Part shown: positions 43,797-51,542 of the stretch, one piece after another
Numbering within the stretch: the stretch's first letter is position 1
Layout: every line of letters begins with the position of its first letter
Source of the DNA: CALGYY01 sp963678485
GTDB taxonomy: Bacteria > Bacteroidota > Bacteroidia > Bacteroidales > CAIWKO01
DNA length: 64,000 nucleotides
Assembly (NCBI GenBank): GCA_963678485.1
Contig: OY782882.1
Span: forward strand, 1,984,001 to 2,048,000
Reading direction: 5' to 3'
The notes under the pieces: model-generated
Databases searched by the model: none
Told to the model about the DNA's origin: nothing
Seen by the model: only the letters and a program-made list of their open reading frames with translations
Program-made: the position numbers and the translations under genes

Positions 43797-43930
43797 AAAA
43801 AACAAATCCGAAATCCGAGAAACCCCGCCTGACCGCATCTTTCATTTTCTAAAAATAAAGACGGTTTTCATATTCCCCACCGCCATCCTCATTATCACAT
43901 TATCACATTATCACATTGTCACATTATCAC
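43797..43930. repeat. Compound repeat copy 2 with five 8-bp units
   Basis: This shorter copy of the repeat at 43399-43595 lacks the roughly 70-base middle part and one REP arm. It ends in five units of ATTATCAC (43891-43930; the fourth unit is ATTGTCAC), 13 bases before the asnB stop codon. Confidence 0.6.
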
Positions 43931-43942
43931 ATTGCCCAAACA

Positions 43943-45829
43943 TCACTGATGTGCTACAACCAGCGTCCAAACACGATTGTATAAATAATCCGGGCCACCG
44001 TTAAAGTACTTTTTCAAAAGTCTTTCAACTTCTGCTGGCCTTACCAGACCTCTACTCTGAATGCGCGAAGGAGTAAGAGAATCAAGCACCCAGGGTTTTA
44101 ACGGACCTTTCATCCATGTTGATAATGGCACTGCAAACCCTCGTTTGGGGCGGGCAAACAAGGATTCCGGCAAGTAAGAATAGAGGACTTTTTTTAGCAA
44201 CACTTTGCTAATGCCATTGTTGAATTTTAATGATGGATGAAGATTCAATGCAAATTCAACAATGCGATAATCCAATAGTGGTACACGCGATTCGAGGGCG
44301 TAATGCATGCTTGCTCTATCAACCTTTACAAGAAGATCATCCTTCAGATAATGCGTCAAATCGTGAAACGCCTGCTGCTCGCTGGGTAACAGTGGTCGGG
44401 GGAGAGAAATCTTAGTGAAAGGCGAAGAAGTAACAGAGAACAATGAACAAGACTCCGGTGACAGCGGTGGCAGCGTTTGCGCAGATATTACTGATGGATT
44501 CAAGAGCTGATGTAACTCTGTTGCAGAAAAAAGATATTGTTCCTGAGAAAATATATGAGAACTCAGATCCCCTGTGGGATATCGAAGCATTGCTCCTATC
44601 CGCTGTTGGCGGCTATTTCCATATTTCATTAAACACCCCACAGTACTGTGCAGCATTTTCCACATAGGTTGATGCAGGCGTTCGGCCCATTGATAGGCTC
44701 CATATCCCATAAATAACTCATCACCGCCATCGCCAGATAAGGTCATTGTGACCTGTGTCTTCGCAAGCTTTGACACCATTAACGTTGGAATGGCAGATGA
44801 ATCGGCATATGGCTCATCATATATTTCATTGAGCTCCGGCACTAATTCTAGGGCTTCTTTTTCGGTGACCATGAACTCATGATGATTCGTTCTCAACTGT
44901 TCGGCAACAGCCCGCGCATAGCGACTTTCGTCGTGTGTTGCAACATCGAAACCAATGGAAAAGGTATTCAAGGGGGCATTGTGAACACTTTGCGCTATAG
45001 CTGTCACAAGACTTGAATCGATGCCGCCACTAAGAAAAGTCCCAAAGGGAACATCACTCACCAATCGCATACGCACCGAAGAAACCAACAAAGATTTCAG
45101 GGTGTTGAATGCTTCCTCTTCATCAGTAAGTACTTCTTTTTTCAGGCAGTCGGCGGCATTCCAAAAAGCATTTATTTCCCATTGCTTGCCGTCGAAAACC
45201 GCGGTGTGTCCTGCGGGAAATTTTCCTATTTGTTTCCAGGCAGTCATGGGCTGCGGGATATATCCCAAATGAAAAAACGCAGCATGTGCTATATCGTCCC
45301 TTTCGAGATGATCAGCAATCTCAGGGACAGCCCTAAGCGCCTTGATTTCCGACGCAAAAGCAATTGTATCTTTGTGTTGAAAAATAAAAAGCGGCTTGAT
45401 TCCTAAACGATCGCGCATCAGGCTAAGCGCTCCGGTTTGCTTATCAAACACAGCAATGGCAAACATTCCATTGAAGCGTTTAACGCAATTGCGTCCCCAT
45501 AAAGCAAAGGCTTCGAGCACTATTTCAGAATCCGATTTAGTGCGCAATCGCAGGCCTTTTTCTTTTTCAATTTCTGTCTGAATCTCTTTGAAATTATAAA
45601 CTTCGCCATTGTAGACCATTACATAACGCCCGCATTGAGAAAGCATAGGCTGATTAGCTGCACTACTCAAGTCGATAATGCTAAGACGGCGGTGTACAAA
45701 GCCTACCGCTCCTTCAACAAAAAAACCCTCTGCGTCTGGTCCACGATGCGCTATTGCCTTACCCATAAGCTTAAGGCGATCTTCAGGATCATTTGTTTGC
45801 AATTGAAAGAAACCGGCAATACCGCACAT
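43943..45829 (-). CDS. asnB: Asparagine synthase (glutamine-hydrolysing)
   Basis: This 628-residue protein begins MCGIAGF, with the glutaminase nucleophile Cys2. That start at 45829 is preferred over an ATG 75 bases upstream. The class II glutaminase half has HRGPDAEG and YNGEVYNF. The synthetase half has the PP-loop FLSGGIDSSL and LSGDGGDELFMGY. Enzymes of this type in glycan loci often amidate a sugar carboxyl group rather than aspartate, so its substrate here may be a uronic acid. It is divergent from the N-acetyl sugar amidotransferase, across a 256-base gap with a GGGGTGAC hairpin. Confidence 0.9.
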   Translation of the reverse strand: MCGIAGFFQLQTNDPEDRLKLMGKAIAHRGPDAEGFFVEGAVGFVHRRLSIIDLSSAANQPMLSQCGRYVMVYNGEVYNFKEIQTEIEKEKGLRLRTKSDSEIVLEAFALWGRNCVKRFNGMFAIAVFDKQTGALSLMRDRLGIKPLFIFQHKDTIAFASEIKALRAVPEIADHLERDDIAHAAFFHLGYIPQPMTAWKQIGKFPAGHTAVFDGKQWEINAFWNAADCLKKEVLTDEEEAFNTLKSLLVSSVRMRLVSDVPFGTFLSGGIDSSLVTAIAQSVHNAPLNTFSIGFDVATHDESRYARAVAEQLRTNHHEFMVTEKEALELVPELNEIYDEPYADSSAIPTLMVSKLAKTQVTMTLSGDGGDELFMGYGAYQWAERLHQPMWKMLHSTVGCLMKYGNSRQQRIGAMLRYPTGDLSSHIFSQEQYLFSATELHQLLNPSVISAQTLPPLSPESCSLFSVTSSPFTKISLPRPLLPSEQQAFHDLTHYLKDDLLVKVDRASMHYALESRVPLLDYRIVEFALNLHPSLKFNNGISKVLLKKVLYSYLPESLFARPKRGFAVPLSTWMKGPLKPWVLDSLTPSRIQSRGLVRPAEVERLLKKYFNGGPDYLYNRVWTLVVAHQ

Positions 45830-45909
45830 GGGTTTATGGTTATTTGTGTTTAATTGTACAAAAATAGGCATATTTATAAAGTGACAGGGTGACTGTTCAG
45901 TCATGAAGA

Positions 45910-45959
45910 GTGGCGGGGTGACTGCGCATTGTCCGACGCCGTGGCAGTCACCCCGTCAC
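45910..45959. repeat. GGGGTGACTGC hairpin between divergent genes
   Basis: GTGGCGGGGTGACTGC (45910-45925) pairs with 45944-45959 at 15 of 16 positions over an 18-base loop. A partial copy (GTGACAGGGTGACTG) lies at 45881-45895. It shares its core with the hairpin at 19261-19297. Confidence 0.55.
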
Positions 45960-45975
45960 TTATTTTCCGTCTCCC

Positions 45976-46008
45976 CTTGCTTTTCCCTTGCAATTATGCT
46001 TATTTTTG
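45976..46008 (+). promoter_or_regulatory. Promoter of the amidotransferase gene
   Basis: TATTTTTG (46001-46008) is a good -7 box, with CTTG (45976-45979) as a near -33 box 21 bases upstream. It lies inside the 5' part of a longer open frame, supporting the start at 46086. Confidence 0.5.
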
Positions 46009-46085
46009 CCACGTTTGTAAACGATCCCTACAACAATTATTTCCATGGGCGGCTACCGCAATTTGCTTTATATATTGGGAAAACA

Positions 46086-47198
46086 ATGACAGACCGACCT
46101 TATCAGGAATGCAAACGCTGTGTGATGGACACGTCCGATGCGGAAATCCGCTTCGACGAGCAGGGTTATTGTAACCATTGTACCGATTATTTTAATTTGA
46201 TTGCCCATCAGGTTTATCAGGGTGAATCGAGCGATCGGCGCATGGAACAATTGATAGCCGCAGTTAAAAAAGCAGGACAGCATAAAGCATATGATTGCGT
46301 AATTGGCATCAGTGGCGGAGTCGACAGCATTTATACAGCCATGCAGGCGCAGAAATACGGTCTTAGGGTATTGGCGGTGCATATGGACAATGGATGGAAT
46401 TCGGAACTGGCAGTAAACAATATTGAAAAGATTCTAAAGCAACTCAATATCGATTTACATACAGCGGTGCTTGACTGGGACGAATTTCGCGATTTGCAGT
46501 TATCCTTTCTGCGCGCATCGGTTCCTGAGGCAGAAACGCCCACCGACATTGCTATTCCAGCAGTATTACATAAATATGCCGCTAAATACGGCGTAAAATA
46601 CATATTTAGTGGCGGTAATTATGTTACTGAAGGTATACTTCCCAAAAGCTGGCATTACGATGCTAAAGATGTAAAGTACATAAAGGGAATCCAACAATTA
46701 TTCGGAACCTTAAAGCTCAAAACCTTTCCCACCTTTGGGTTTCAGAAAGAGACTTGGTATAAGCTGGTGAAAGGTATTCGCATGGTATATCCTCTGAATT
46801 ACCTGCCATATAACAAAAAGGCAGCGCTTAAAATACTTGAAGAAGGCTTGGACTGGAAGAATTACGGAGGCAAGCATCACGAATCGCTCTACACTAAATG
46901 GGTTCAATCCTATTTGCTTCCTGTGAAATTTGGAATTGATTACCGGCGTGCAACTTATTCAACACAAATTTGTGCCGGAGAAATCAGTCGCGAAGAAGCA
47001 CTGCAGGCCTTAAAACTGCCACCCTATGATGCAAGTAAAATTGAGGAAGACACCGATTACCTCTGCAAAAAACTTCTTATCAGCCGCGACGAACTAAACA
47101 ACATCATGCAGCTGCCACCCAAGTCATACAAGGATTATCCAAACAATAAGAAGTGGCTTGAGTTCGTGTACGGCTTGTACAGAAAGATTAAAGGATAA
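46086..47198 (+). CDS. N-acetyl sugar amidotransferase
   Basis: This 370-residue protein resembles the WbpG/LfnA family of N-acetyl sugar amidotransferases, which replace an acetamido oxygen by nitrogen to make acetamidino sugars. It starts with a zinc-ribbon (C9, C12, C29, C32), then a PP-loop IGISGGVDSIY and the region VKYIFSGGNYVTEGI. The chosen ATG 46086 follows a promoter; upstream in-frame residues carry no domain. Ammonia is normally supplied by HisH/HisF-like partners, none of which is in the window; asnB lies divergently next to it. The last 41 bases of this gene are repeated, with three changes, at 48841-48881. Confidence 0.88.
   Translation: MTDRPYQECKRCVMDTSDAEIRFDEQGYCNHCTDYFNLIAHQVYQGESSDRRMEQLIAAVKKAGQHKAYDCVIGISGGVDSIYTAMQAQKYGLRVLAVHMDNGWNSELAVNNIEKILKQLNIDLHTAVLDWDEFRDLQLSFLRASVPEAETPTDIAIPAVLHKYAAKYGVKYIFSGGNYVTEGILPKSWHYDAKDVKYIKGIQQLFGTLKLKTFPTFGFQKETWYKLVKGIRMVYPLNYLPYNKKAALKILEEGLDWKNYGGKHHESLYTKWVQSYLLPVKFGIDYRRATYSTQICAGEISREEALQALKLPPYDASKIEEDTDYLCKKLLISRDELNNIMQLPPKSYKDYPNNKKWLEFVYGLYRKIKG
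47158..47198 (+). repeat. Direct repeat, copy within the amidotransferase 3' end
   Basis: The 41 bases ending at the stop codon match 48841-48881 at 38 positions. This copy is part of an intact gene; the other is a fragment. They flank the noncoding DNA and toxin-antitoxin-like genes at 47199-48840. Confidence 0.8.
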
Positions 47199-47390
47199 CC
47201 TTACTCATGTTATTCGTGAACCTTGGTTTTTAAAAGCAGCCGGCGAATTAAAGGCCTTAGGCGAACATTCCCACCAACGGCGTCTGGTATAATACACCGC
47301 ACTTCTACGACAGAATGCTTAGTCTGTGACCCCGCAGAGCGGGATTTCGTGAACTCAACCCGCACCGGGGTTCATAGCCGTGATTATTTT

Positions 47391-47727
47391 GGATTAAGAC
47401 GAAAAGTTGGGGAGCACGGGCTTTTCCTTTGATTTATCTCGTACTTCTAATTTCGTTTCTCGGATCTCTGATTTCAAAATACTGAAGCAAAATCATGGAT
47501 TCCACATATCTCGATTATAGAATGTTCGTTAATTGCGTCATTCGCAAATCCCCGCCTGACCGATGTCAGTCGGGCAGGTACGCATGAAAGAAGTAAGAGA
47601 AAAGGGTGAAAAGAGAAAAACAGATCAGAGATCCGAGAAACGAAATGCGAAATCAGAGAGATAAGCAATAAGAAGTCCTGCAAATATTACCTTCAAACCT
47701 TTCCTCAACTATCCGGCTTGATCCATT
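47391..47727. repeat. Second copy-type of the inverted-repeat element
   Basis: GGATTAAGACGAAAAGTTGG (47391-47410) and the reverse complement of 47703-47727 resemble the ends of the element at 7889-8436 (GGATCAAGC...GTTGAGGAG). The CCTTTCCTCAACTAT word also echoes CCTTTCTTCAACTAT at 7980-7994. It lies in the inserted segment that carries the AbiEii module. Confidence 0.45.
47555..47578. repeat. REP-like hairpin
   Basis: CCTGACCGA (47555-47563) pairs with TCGGGCAGG (47570-47578) with one mismatch. It matches the REP-like hairpin at 43429-43451. Confidence 0.55.
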
Positions 47728-47817
47728 ATTTTTCCAGCATCAATATCAGGACTAAATCACTACGCGTTGATTTAATCTTAAAACTCTATTATTAATGTGG
47801 TGAACAACGGGTGAACA

Positions 47818-48438
47818 CTAATTGCCTTTTATGTATTCGTTGATTGCTTCAGTAATCGACATCTTTACCTCCTCCCAAGTGACGGGAAGAAGCATCATTG
47901 GTGCTTCGCCTTGTTCTGCATCCGTAAAATAAGTCAAACTTTTAACTACCATAAATTCTGACCCATCATAGTACTTTTTACGATAGAAGCTTAACATGTC
48001 TTTCAATGAAAACTGTTTAAGTAGAAAATATATATCATAAAAATCTTTTTTTGTTCCTCTGCCGGTAATTGCAGCCATTTTCATCGCTGCAATATCCTTT
48101 TGGTTTGCAAGTAAAAGACCATCAATAATCAAAGGGGATTCAAGCCATTCATAAGGATAATTTTCGATATCAACTTTAATATCATCAAGTAGAAATATAA
48201 AAATATTAGCAGATCTATTCAATAGCTGAACAGAGCCAAGATTATGAAAACTATTGCTCAATGAGAGGTAATCTGCTTTCAGCTCTCCAAAAAAATCCAG
48301 ATCAATAGATTTCCTATGACCAATTTGTAAAGCAAGAGCCGTTCCTCCAGCGAGCCTCATTCCGGATAATTCTGGCAGTGATTGTAAACGCTTCAGAAGT
48401 TCCAGTGTGGTGGTCTCGACGACACTGTATTGTAACAT
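47818..48438 (-). CDS. AbiEii/AbiGii-type nucleotidyltransferase toxin
   Basis: This 206-residue protein resembles AbiEii toxins, DNA polymerase beta-like nucleotidyltransferases. The nucleotidyltransferase signature is GGTALALQIGHR...DLDFF (G31, D46, D48), and AMKMAAITGRGTKKDFYDIYFLL is the usual second conserved block. In type IV abortive-infection systems such toxins are countered by AbiEi-type proteins; here the neighbour is a DUF6922-like protein whose stop lies 46 bases into this gene. The family start MLQ at 48438 is kept because it matches typical N-termini. The pair sits in a segment bounded by a 41-bp direct repeat. Confidence 0.85.
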   Translation of the reverse strand: MLQYSVVETTTLELLKRLQSLPELSGMRLAGGTALALQIGHRKSIDLDFFGELKADYLSLSNSFHNLGSVQLLNRSANIFIFLLDDIKVDIENYPYEWLESPLIIDGLLLANQKDIAAMKMAAITGRGTKKDFYDIYFLLKQFSLKDMLSFYRKKYYDGSEFMVVKSLTYFTDAEQGEAPMMLLPVTWEEVKMSITEAINEYIKGN

Positions 48439-48698
48439 AAGAATTTTTCAATTGGTATTTGTGATAATAATGCAATGAATGCGGCTGATTTTGGATCAAG
48501 TTCCCTTATTGTCAATGCTGTCTGAGCGATTTCATCCAGCCCATAAAAAGAGTAAATTAATTTCCAATCACTCATTAATCCATAATCCATCACCCTTTGG
48601 ACAATGAACCTTTTGCTCTTGAAAGGATCCATACCAATCCTATCCACATCCCAGAACAGGTGGGGGGATAAATTCAAAATAAAATCAGGATTGGTCAT
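48393..48698 (-). CDS. DUF6922-like protein, probable antitoxin/regulator partner
   Basis: This 101-residue protein shows LSPHLFWDVD, then MDPFKSKRFIVQRVMDYGLMSDWKLI, a pattern I associate with DUF6922 proteins that often precede AbiEii-like toxins in Bacteroidota. A helix-turn-helix role has been suggested from context only. It is upstream of, and overlaps by 46 bases, the AbiEii gene, a strong sign of linked expression. Confidence 0.75.
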   Translation of the reverse strand: MTNPDFILNLSPHLFWDVDRIGMDPFKSKRFIVQRVMDYGLMSDWKLIYSFYGLDEIAQTALTIRELDPKSAAFIALLSQIPIEKFLCYNTVSSRPPHWNF

Positions 48699-48840
48699 TA
48701 TTAAAATTATTACACAGTTGAGTATTGGCGCTATTCAAATAATAACTCTTTTGCGCAGACACAAATATAAGTCTTTTCTGTCATTTTGAATGCACCTTCC
48801 GTTTGTACTGTTTCGAATCGAAAAAAGATTAGGCGCTGAA

Positions 48841-48881
48841 TTGAGTTTGTGTACGGCTTGGATAGAAAGATTAAAGGATAA
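48841..48881 (+). pseudogene. Fragment matching the 3' end of the amidotransferase gene
   Basis: This 41-base fragment matches 47158-47198 at 38 positions and, read in the same frame, encodes EFVYGLDRKIKG and stop, versus EFVYGLYRKIKG in the gene. An in-frame TGA precedes it, so only the end of a second copy remains. It is either the far repeat of an insertion or a paralogue remnant. Confidence 0.7.
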
Positions 48882-48916
48882 GGTTTCTGAAACCAGACTG
48901 AATCAACGCTTGGAAT

Positions 48917-50017
48917 TTATTGGTTGTTCACCTCTCCGTAATGCAAATACTGGGCTTTAATGGCTTTATTGTATTTACTAAAGAGCTTTGCTTTTAGGTA
49001 GTTTGAATTGGCAATATAGCGGAAGCCATTAAAATAAAGCCAAAGCAAGAGGCCTGCCGATTGGATTTTCTGGTAGAAGGTGCCGGCTTTGTAAAATTGA
49101 ATCAGGATATCAATTTTCTGTTCAAGTCCTATCGCTCTGATGCGCGCAAGAATATATTTGTCCTTAATATCATTTTTTAAAACAAACCATTTACGCATTT
49201 TTCTAATGAAAGCGAAGGCTTTTCTGATATCCGCAAAACTAACCTTTACTTCATGAAATCGATTCGACACAATTTGTGAAGTAAGCGTATCGATAGGAAA
49301 TCCTGTATATGATTCTATGTGCTGACCAACACAACGGGCAAAATTTCGATTTTGAATTTCTGTGTGCTGAATTGATACACTATGAGGGTTCACCCTGTAC
49401 TTAATCGTTGGAACATCAGTATTGGCCATACTAACTCCATGACGAAGCATACGAGCCCATATTTCATAATCTTCGGTATGCAATGCAAGTTCATCCTCAA
49501 GATAATTGTGTTTGCGAAAGACATCGGTTTTCGCCATTACTGAGGGATGTCCCATTGGATTGATAAAAATCGATAACCACTCTATTGTTAGCTGTTGATG
49601 ACCTCTCGGCGGAATGACCTCAAGTTTTTTACCCCATTCGTCGATAACGATTACTGAACTTGAGACCAGATCTGCTCCGCTCTCTTCGATAAACGCTAAT
49701 TGACGTTCAATTCTATCAGGAAGTGAAACATCATCAGCGTCCATACGCGCAAGATATTCGCCCTGTGCCAGACGGATGCCTTTGTTTAAACTTGGGATAA
49801 GCTTGAGGTTCGTTTCATTACGTACGATACGAATGCGGGTATCCTGTGCTGCAAACTTTGCTAAAATTTCAGGAGTACGATCGGTACTTCCATCATCAAT
49901 AAGCAATATCTCGAGGTTCTTGTAGGTCTGGCCGATTAAAGAAGTGAGTGCTTCTTCAACGTACAATTCTGCATTGTAGCAGGGCATTAATATGGTTACC
50001 AACGGTTGATTGTTCAT
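48917..50017 (-). CDS. Glycosyltransferase family 2
   Basis: This 366-residue protein has a GT-A fold: VTILMPCYNAELYVEEAL, the nucleotide-sugar loop IDDGSTDRTPEIL, and the metal motif ARMDADDVSLPDRI. A helical C-terminal part (about residues 250-366) follows. It transfers a sugar to a growing polysaccharide repeat unit; donor and acceptor are unknown. It lies 66 bases after a copy of the 21-bp repeat that borders the AlbA gene. It is the last minus-strand gene of the glycan group and converges on the segment carrying the AbiEii module. Confidence 0.88.
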   Translation of the reverse strand: MNNQPLVTILMPCYNAELYVEEALTSLIGQTYKNLEILLIDDGSTDRTPEILAKFAAQDTRIRIVRNETNLKLIPSLNKGIRLAQGEYLARMDADDVSLPDRIERQLAFIEESGADLVSSSVIVIDEWGKKLEVIPPRGHQQLTIEWLSIFINPMGHPSVMAKTDVFRKHNYLEDELALHTEDYEIWARMLRHGVSMANTDVPTIKYRVNPHSVSIQHTEIQNRNFARCVGQHIESYTGFPIDTLTSQIVSNRFHEVKVSFADIRKAFAFIRKMRKWFVLKNDIKDKYILARIRAIGLEQKIDILIQFYKAGTFYQKIQSAGLLLWLYFNGFRYIANSNYLKAKLFSKYNKAIKAQYLHYGEVNNQ

Positions 50018-50082
50018 TTAACGAACCCCGCTATTTGATTTATCATTTACACTGTCCTCCCATTCGTCTATTTTGATGCTAG

Positions 50083-50103
50083 CTGACTTCATTTCACCAG
50101 ACC
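50083..50103. repeat. 21-bp direct repeat, left copy
   Basis: The 21 bases (CTGACTTCATTTCACCAG plus ACC) are identical to 51543-51563. This copy lies in non-coding DNA between the AlbA gene and the next glycosyltransferase. Confidence 0.8.
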
Positions 50104-50113
50104 AAATAGCAGC

Positions 50114-51517
50114 TTATTTCAGTGCCTTATCAGGCTTAATGACAAAATATCCCCCTGTTTTTTTACTGCCCCGCCTGTGAATATAATTTAATCTAAGTAA
50201 TACGCTAATATGTTTATCAATCGTACTAAACGGGATATTGAGCTTTTTGGAAATCAAACTGGCATTGATACCTGGATTCAGTAATACTTCTTTAAAAACT
50301 TTTCGTTGACCGATATTTAATTCGCCGTTTAATTCACCGTTTAATTCACCGTTTAATTCACCGTTTAATTCACCGTTTAATTCGCCGTTAAATTCGCCGT
50401 TTTGATTATTGATCTTTTCCTCTGCTAATTTAAAAACAACTTTAACAACGCCATGATCCTCAAAAAAATCTGGTTCCGGAATTCGTGCATTTATACATTC
50501 ACGGACAATTTTCAACGTACCACGCCCCCAACTTTCAATATAACCAGCTTTATAAAATATGTCTGCCAGCAATTTATTTCGTGGTTTCGATAAGTGTTCC
50601 CGTTTCAAATCATCAATGTTAATTTCAGGAGGAAATTTGCCTTCATTAGAAATACTGAGACTGTTGTTGTATATTTTTATTTGTATAGCAGAGGTTGTGT
50701 TATAATCGCGATGTATGAGTGCATTAAAAATGGCTTCGCGTAAAGCCTCATAGGGATATTCTAAGCGCTCTCTCCTGTGGGCGCCTTCATAGGTAATCGG
50801 GCTAAGGAGATATTTTGCTTTTAAAACGGCAAGGGCATTTTCAGCTTGTTGAAACAAGTTTCCGTCAATGATATCAGACGAAATTATATCTGCTTCATTA
50901 ATAAAACGACCTATCTTTACCACGGCCTGAGGAAAAAAACGCTGAGGATTTGTATCAAAAAGCAGGATGGCCGCTCTGGTCGGCAATAAGGCCGGGGTCA
51001 ATAAGTTTAATTTTTGAATAAGAATCTTAATATCATCTTCATCTTTAACAAATGGTAATCTATCTGAGGCTAATTTTTTAAAGAGATTAAACGTCACTAT
51101 ATCTGGCTCAAACACCCAATTTGTATTTGATTCTGCAGAGTCCCACGTTATTCCGCTTTTATGTAAAAGAAAATCGCCTAACTCCCTGCCTTGTAACTCT
51201 AGCACTACGCTGCCACTTCGGATATAATATCTGCCATTGTATGAAATGGGGACTGATGAAGGTTGAATAGCAACTTTTACAATATGCTTTTTTTCAATGT
51301 TTTCAAGTACTAACAAGGGAATAATTCCAAGTTTTTGATTAATAATGTTAGGAAGGGTTTCAAGTAATTTCGTGGCGTTTTCTGCACCGATAGCTTTCCC
51401 CTTATTATCTATGCCGATGTAAAGAACTCCGCCTTCAGCATTAGCAAAAGCGCAGACATTTTTCAGAAAGTCTTCTTTCCAGTTAAGCTTAAACTCTATG
51501 GTTTGATTCTCTTTCAT
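50114..51517 (-). CDS. AlbA/Schlafen-like ATP-binding regulator (RecG-like C-terminal type)
   Basis: This protein of about 467 residues has an AlbA_2/Schlafen-type DNA-binding domain at the N-terminus (FKLNWKEDFLKNVCAFANAEGG...YIGIDNKGKAIG). A HATPase_c_4-like part follows (ALIHRDYNTTSAIQIKIYNNSLSISNEGKFP, about 270-380), then a C-terminal winged helix (about 410-470). Between these is a run of seven NGEL-type units coded by a 12-bp tandem repeat. I chose ATG 51517 (MKENQTIEFK), six codons after an earlier ATG. This family includes transcription regulators and ATPases of unclear role, often in accessory regions. It sits alone between glycosyltransferases and is flanked by a 21-bp direct repeat. 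Confidence 0.82.
   Translation of the reverse strand: MKENQTIEFKLNWKEDFLKNVCAFANAEGGVLYIGIDNKGKAIGAENATKLLETLPNIINQKLGIIPLLVLENIEKKHIVKVAIQPSSVPISYNGRYYIRSGSVVLELQGRELGDFLLHKSGITWDSAESNTNWVFEPDIVTFNLFKKLASDRLPFVKDEDDIKILIQKLNLLTPALLPTRAAILLFDTNPQRFFPQAVVKIGRFINEADIISSDIIDGNLFQQAENALAVLKAKYLLSPITYEGAHRRERLEYPYEALREAIFNALIHRDYNTTSAIQIKIYNNSLSISNEGKFPPEINIDDLKREHLSKPRNKLLADIFYKAGYIESWGRGTLKIVRECINARIPEPDFFEDHGVVKVVFKLAEEKINNQNGEFNGELNGELNGELNGELNGELNGELNIGQRKVFKEVLLNPGINASLISKKLNIPFSTIDKHISVLLRLNYIHRRGSKKTGGYFVIKPDKALK
50319..50402. repeat. 12-bp in-frame tandem repeat inside the AlbA gene
   Basis: Seven 12-bp units of AATTCACCGTTT type (some AATTCGCCGTTT) encode NGEF and six NGEL on the minus strand. 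Length changes by whole units keep the frame and would alter the linker before the winged helix. Confidence 0.9.
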
Positions 51518-51542
51518 TAAACAACAAATTAACAAAAGGCGT

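Larger units (their letters stand above)
43065..43942. other. Repeat-rich intergenic region
   Basis: The 878 bases between the methyltransferase and asparagine synthase genes hold no credible gene. They are built of repeats: five VEGRFLSLSKD-type copies (43161-43349), two diverged copies of a compound repeat (43399-43595 and 43797-43930), a REP-like hairpin (43429-43451), a bulged cruciform hairpin (43657-43703), and an 8-bp array. Confidence 0.7.
47199..47817. other. Non-coding region with repeats
   Basis: The 619 bases hold no convincing gene; a 69-codon open frame at 47223-47432 has biased composition and no recognisable domain. Seen are a repeat related to the ends of the 7889-8436 element (47391-47417 and 47703-47727) and a REP-like hairpin (47555-47578). 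A copy of the sentence AACAGATCAGAGATCCGAG near 47617 resembles the compound repeat at 43399. Confidence 0.6.

Noticed and set aside
43891..43930. CRISPR-like look of the short repeats
   Set aside because: The units are 8 bp with no spacers, and no cas genes are in the window.
44443..44667. Plus-strand open frame opposite the asparagine synthase gene
   Set aside because: It lies wholly within asnB on the opposite strand and shows no protein-family pattern.
47223..47432. 69-codon open frame downstream of the amidotransferase
   Set aside because: It lies in repeat DNA, has no recognisable domain or promoter, and its residues are mostly Arg/Thr/Ser as expected of chance GC-richer sequence.
47158..48881. 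Integrative element with att sites
   Set aside because: The direct repeat fits an att pair, but no integrase or recombinase gene lies between the copies, so I report it as a repeat-flanked segment only.
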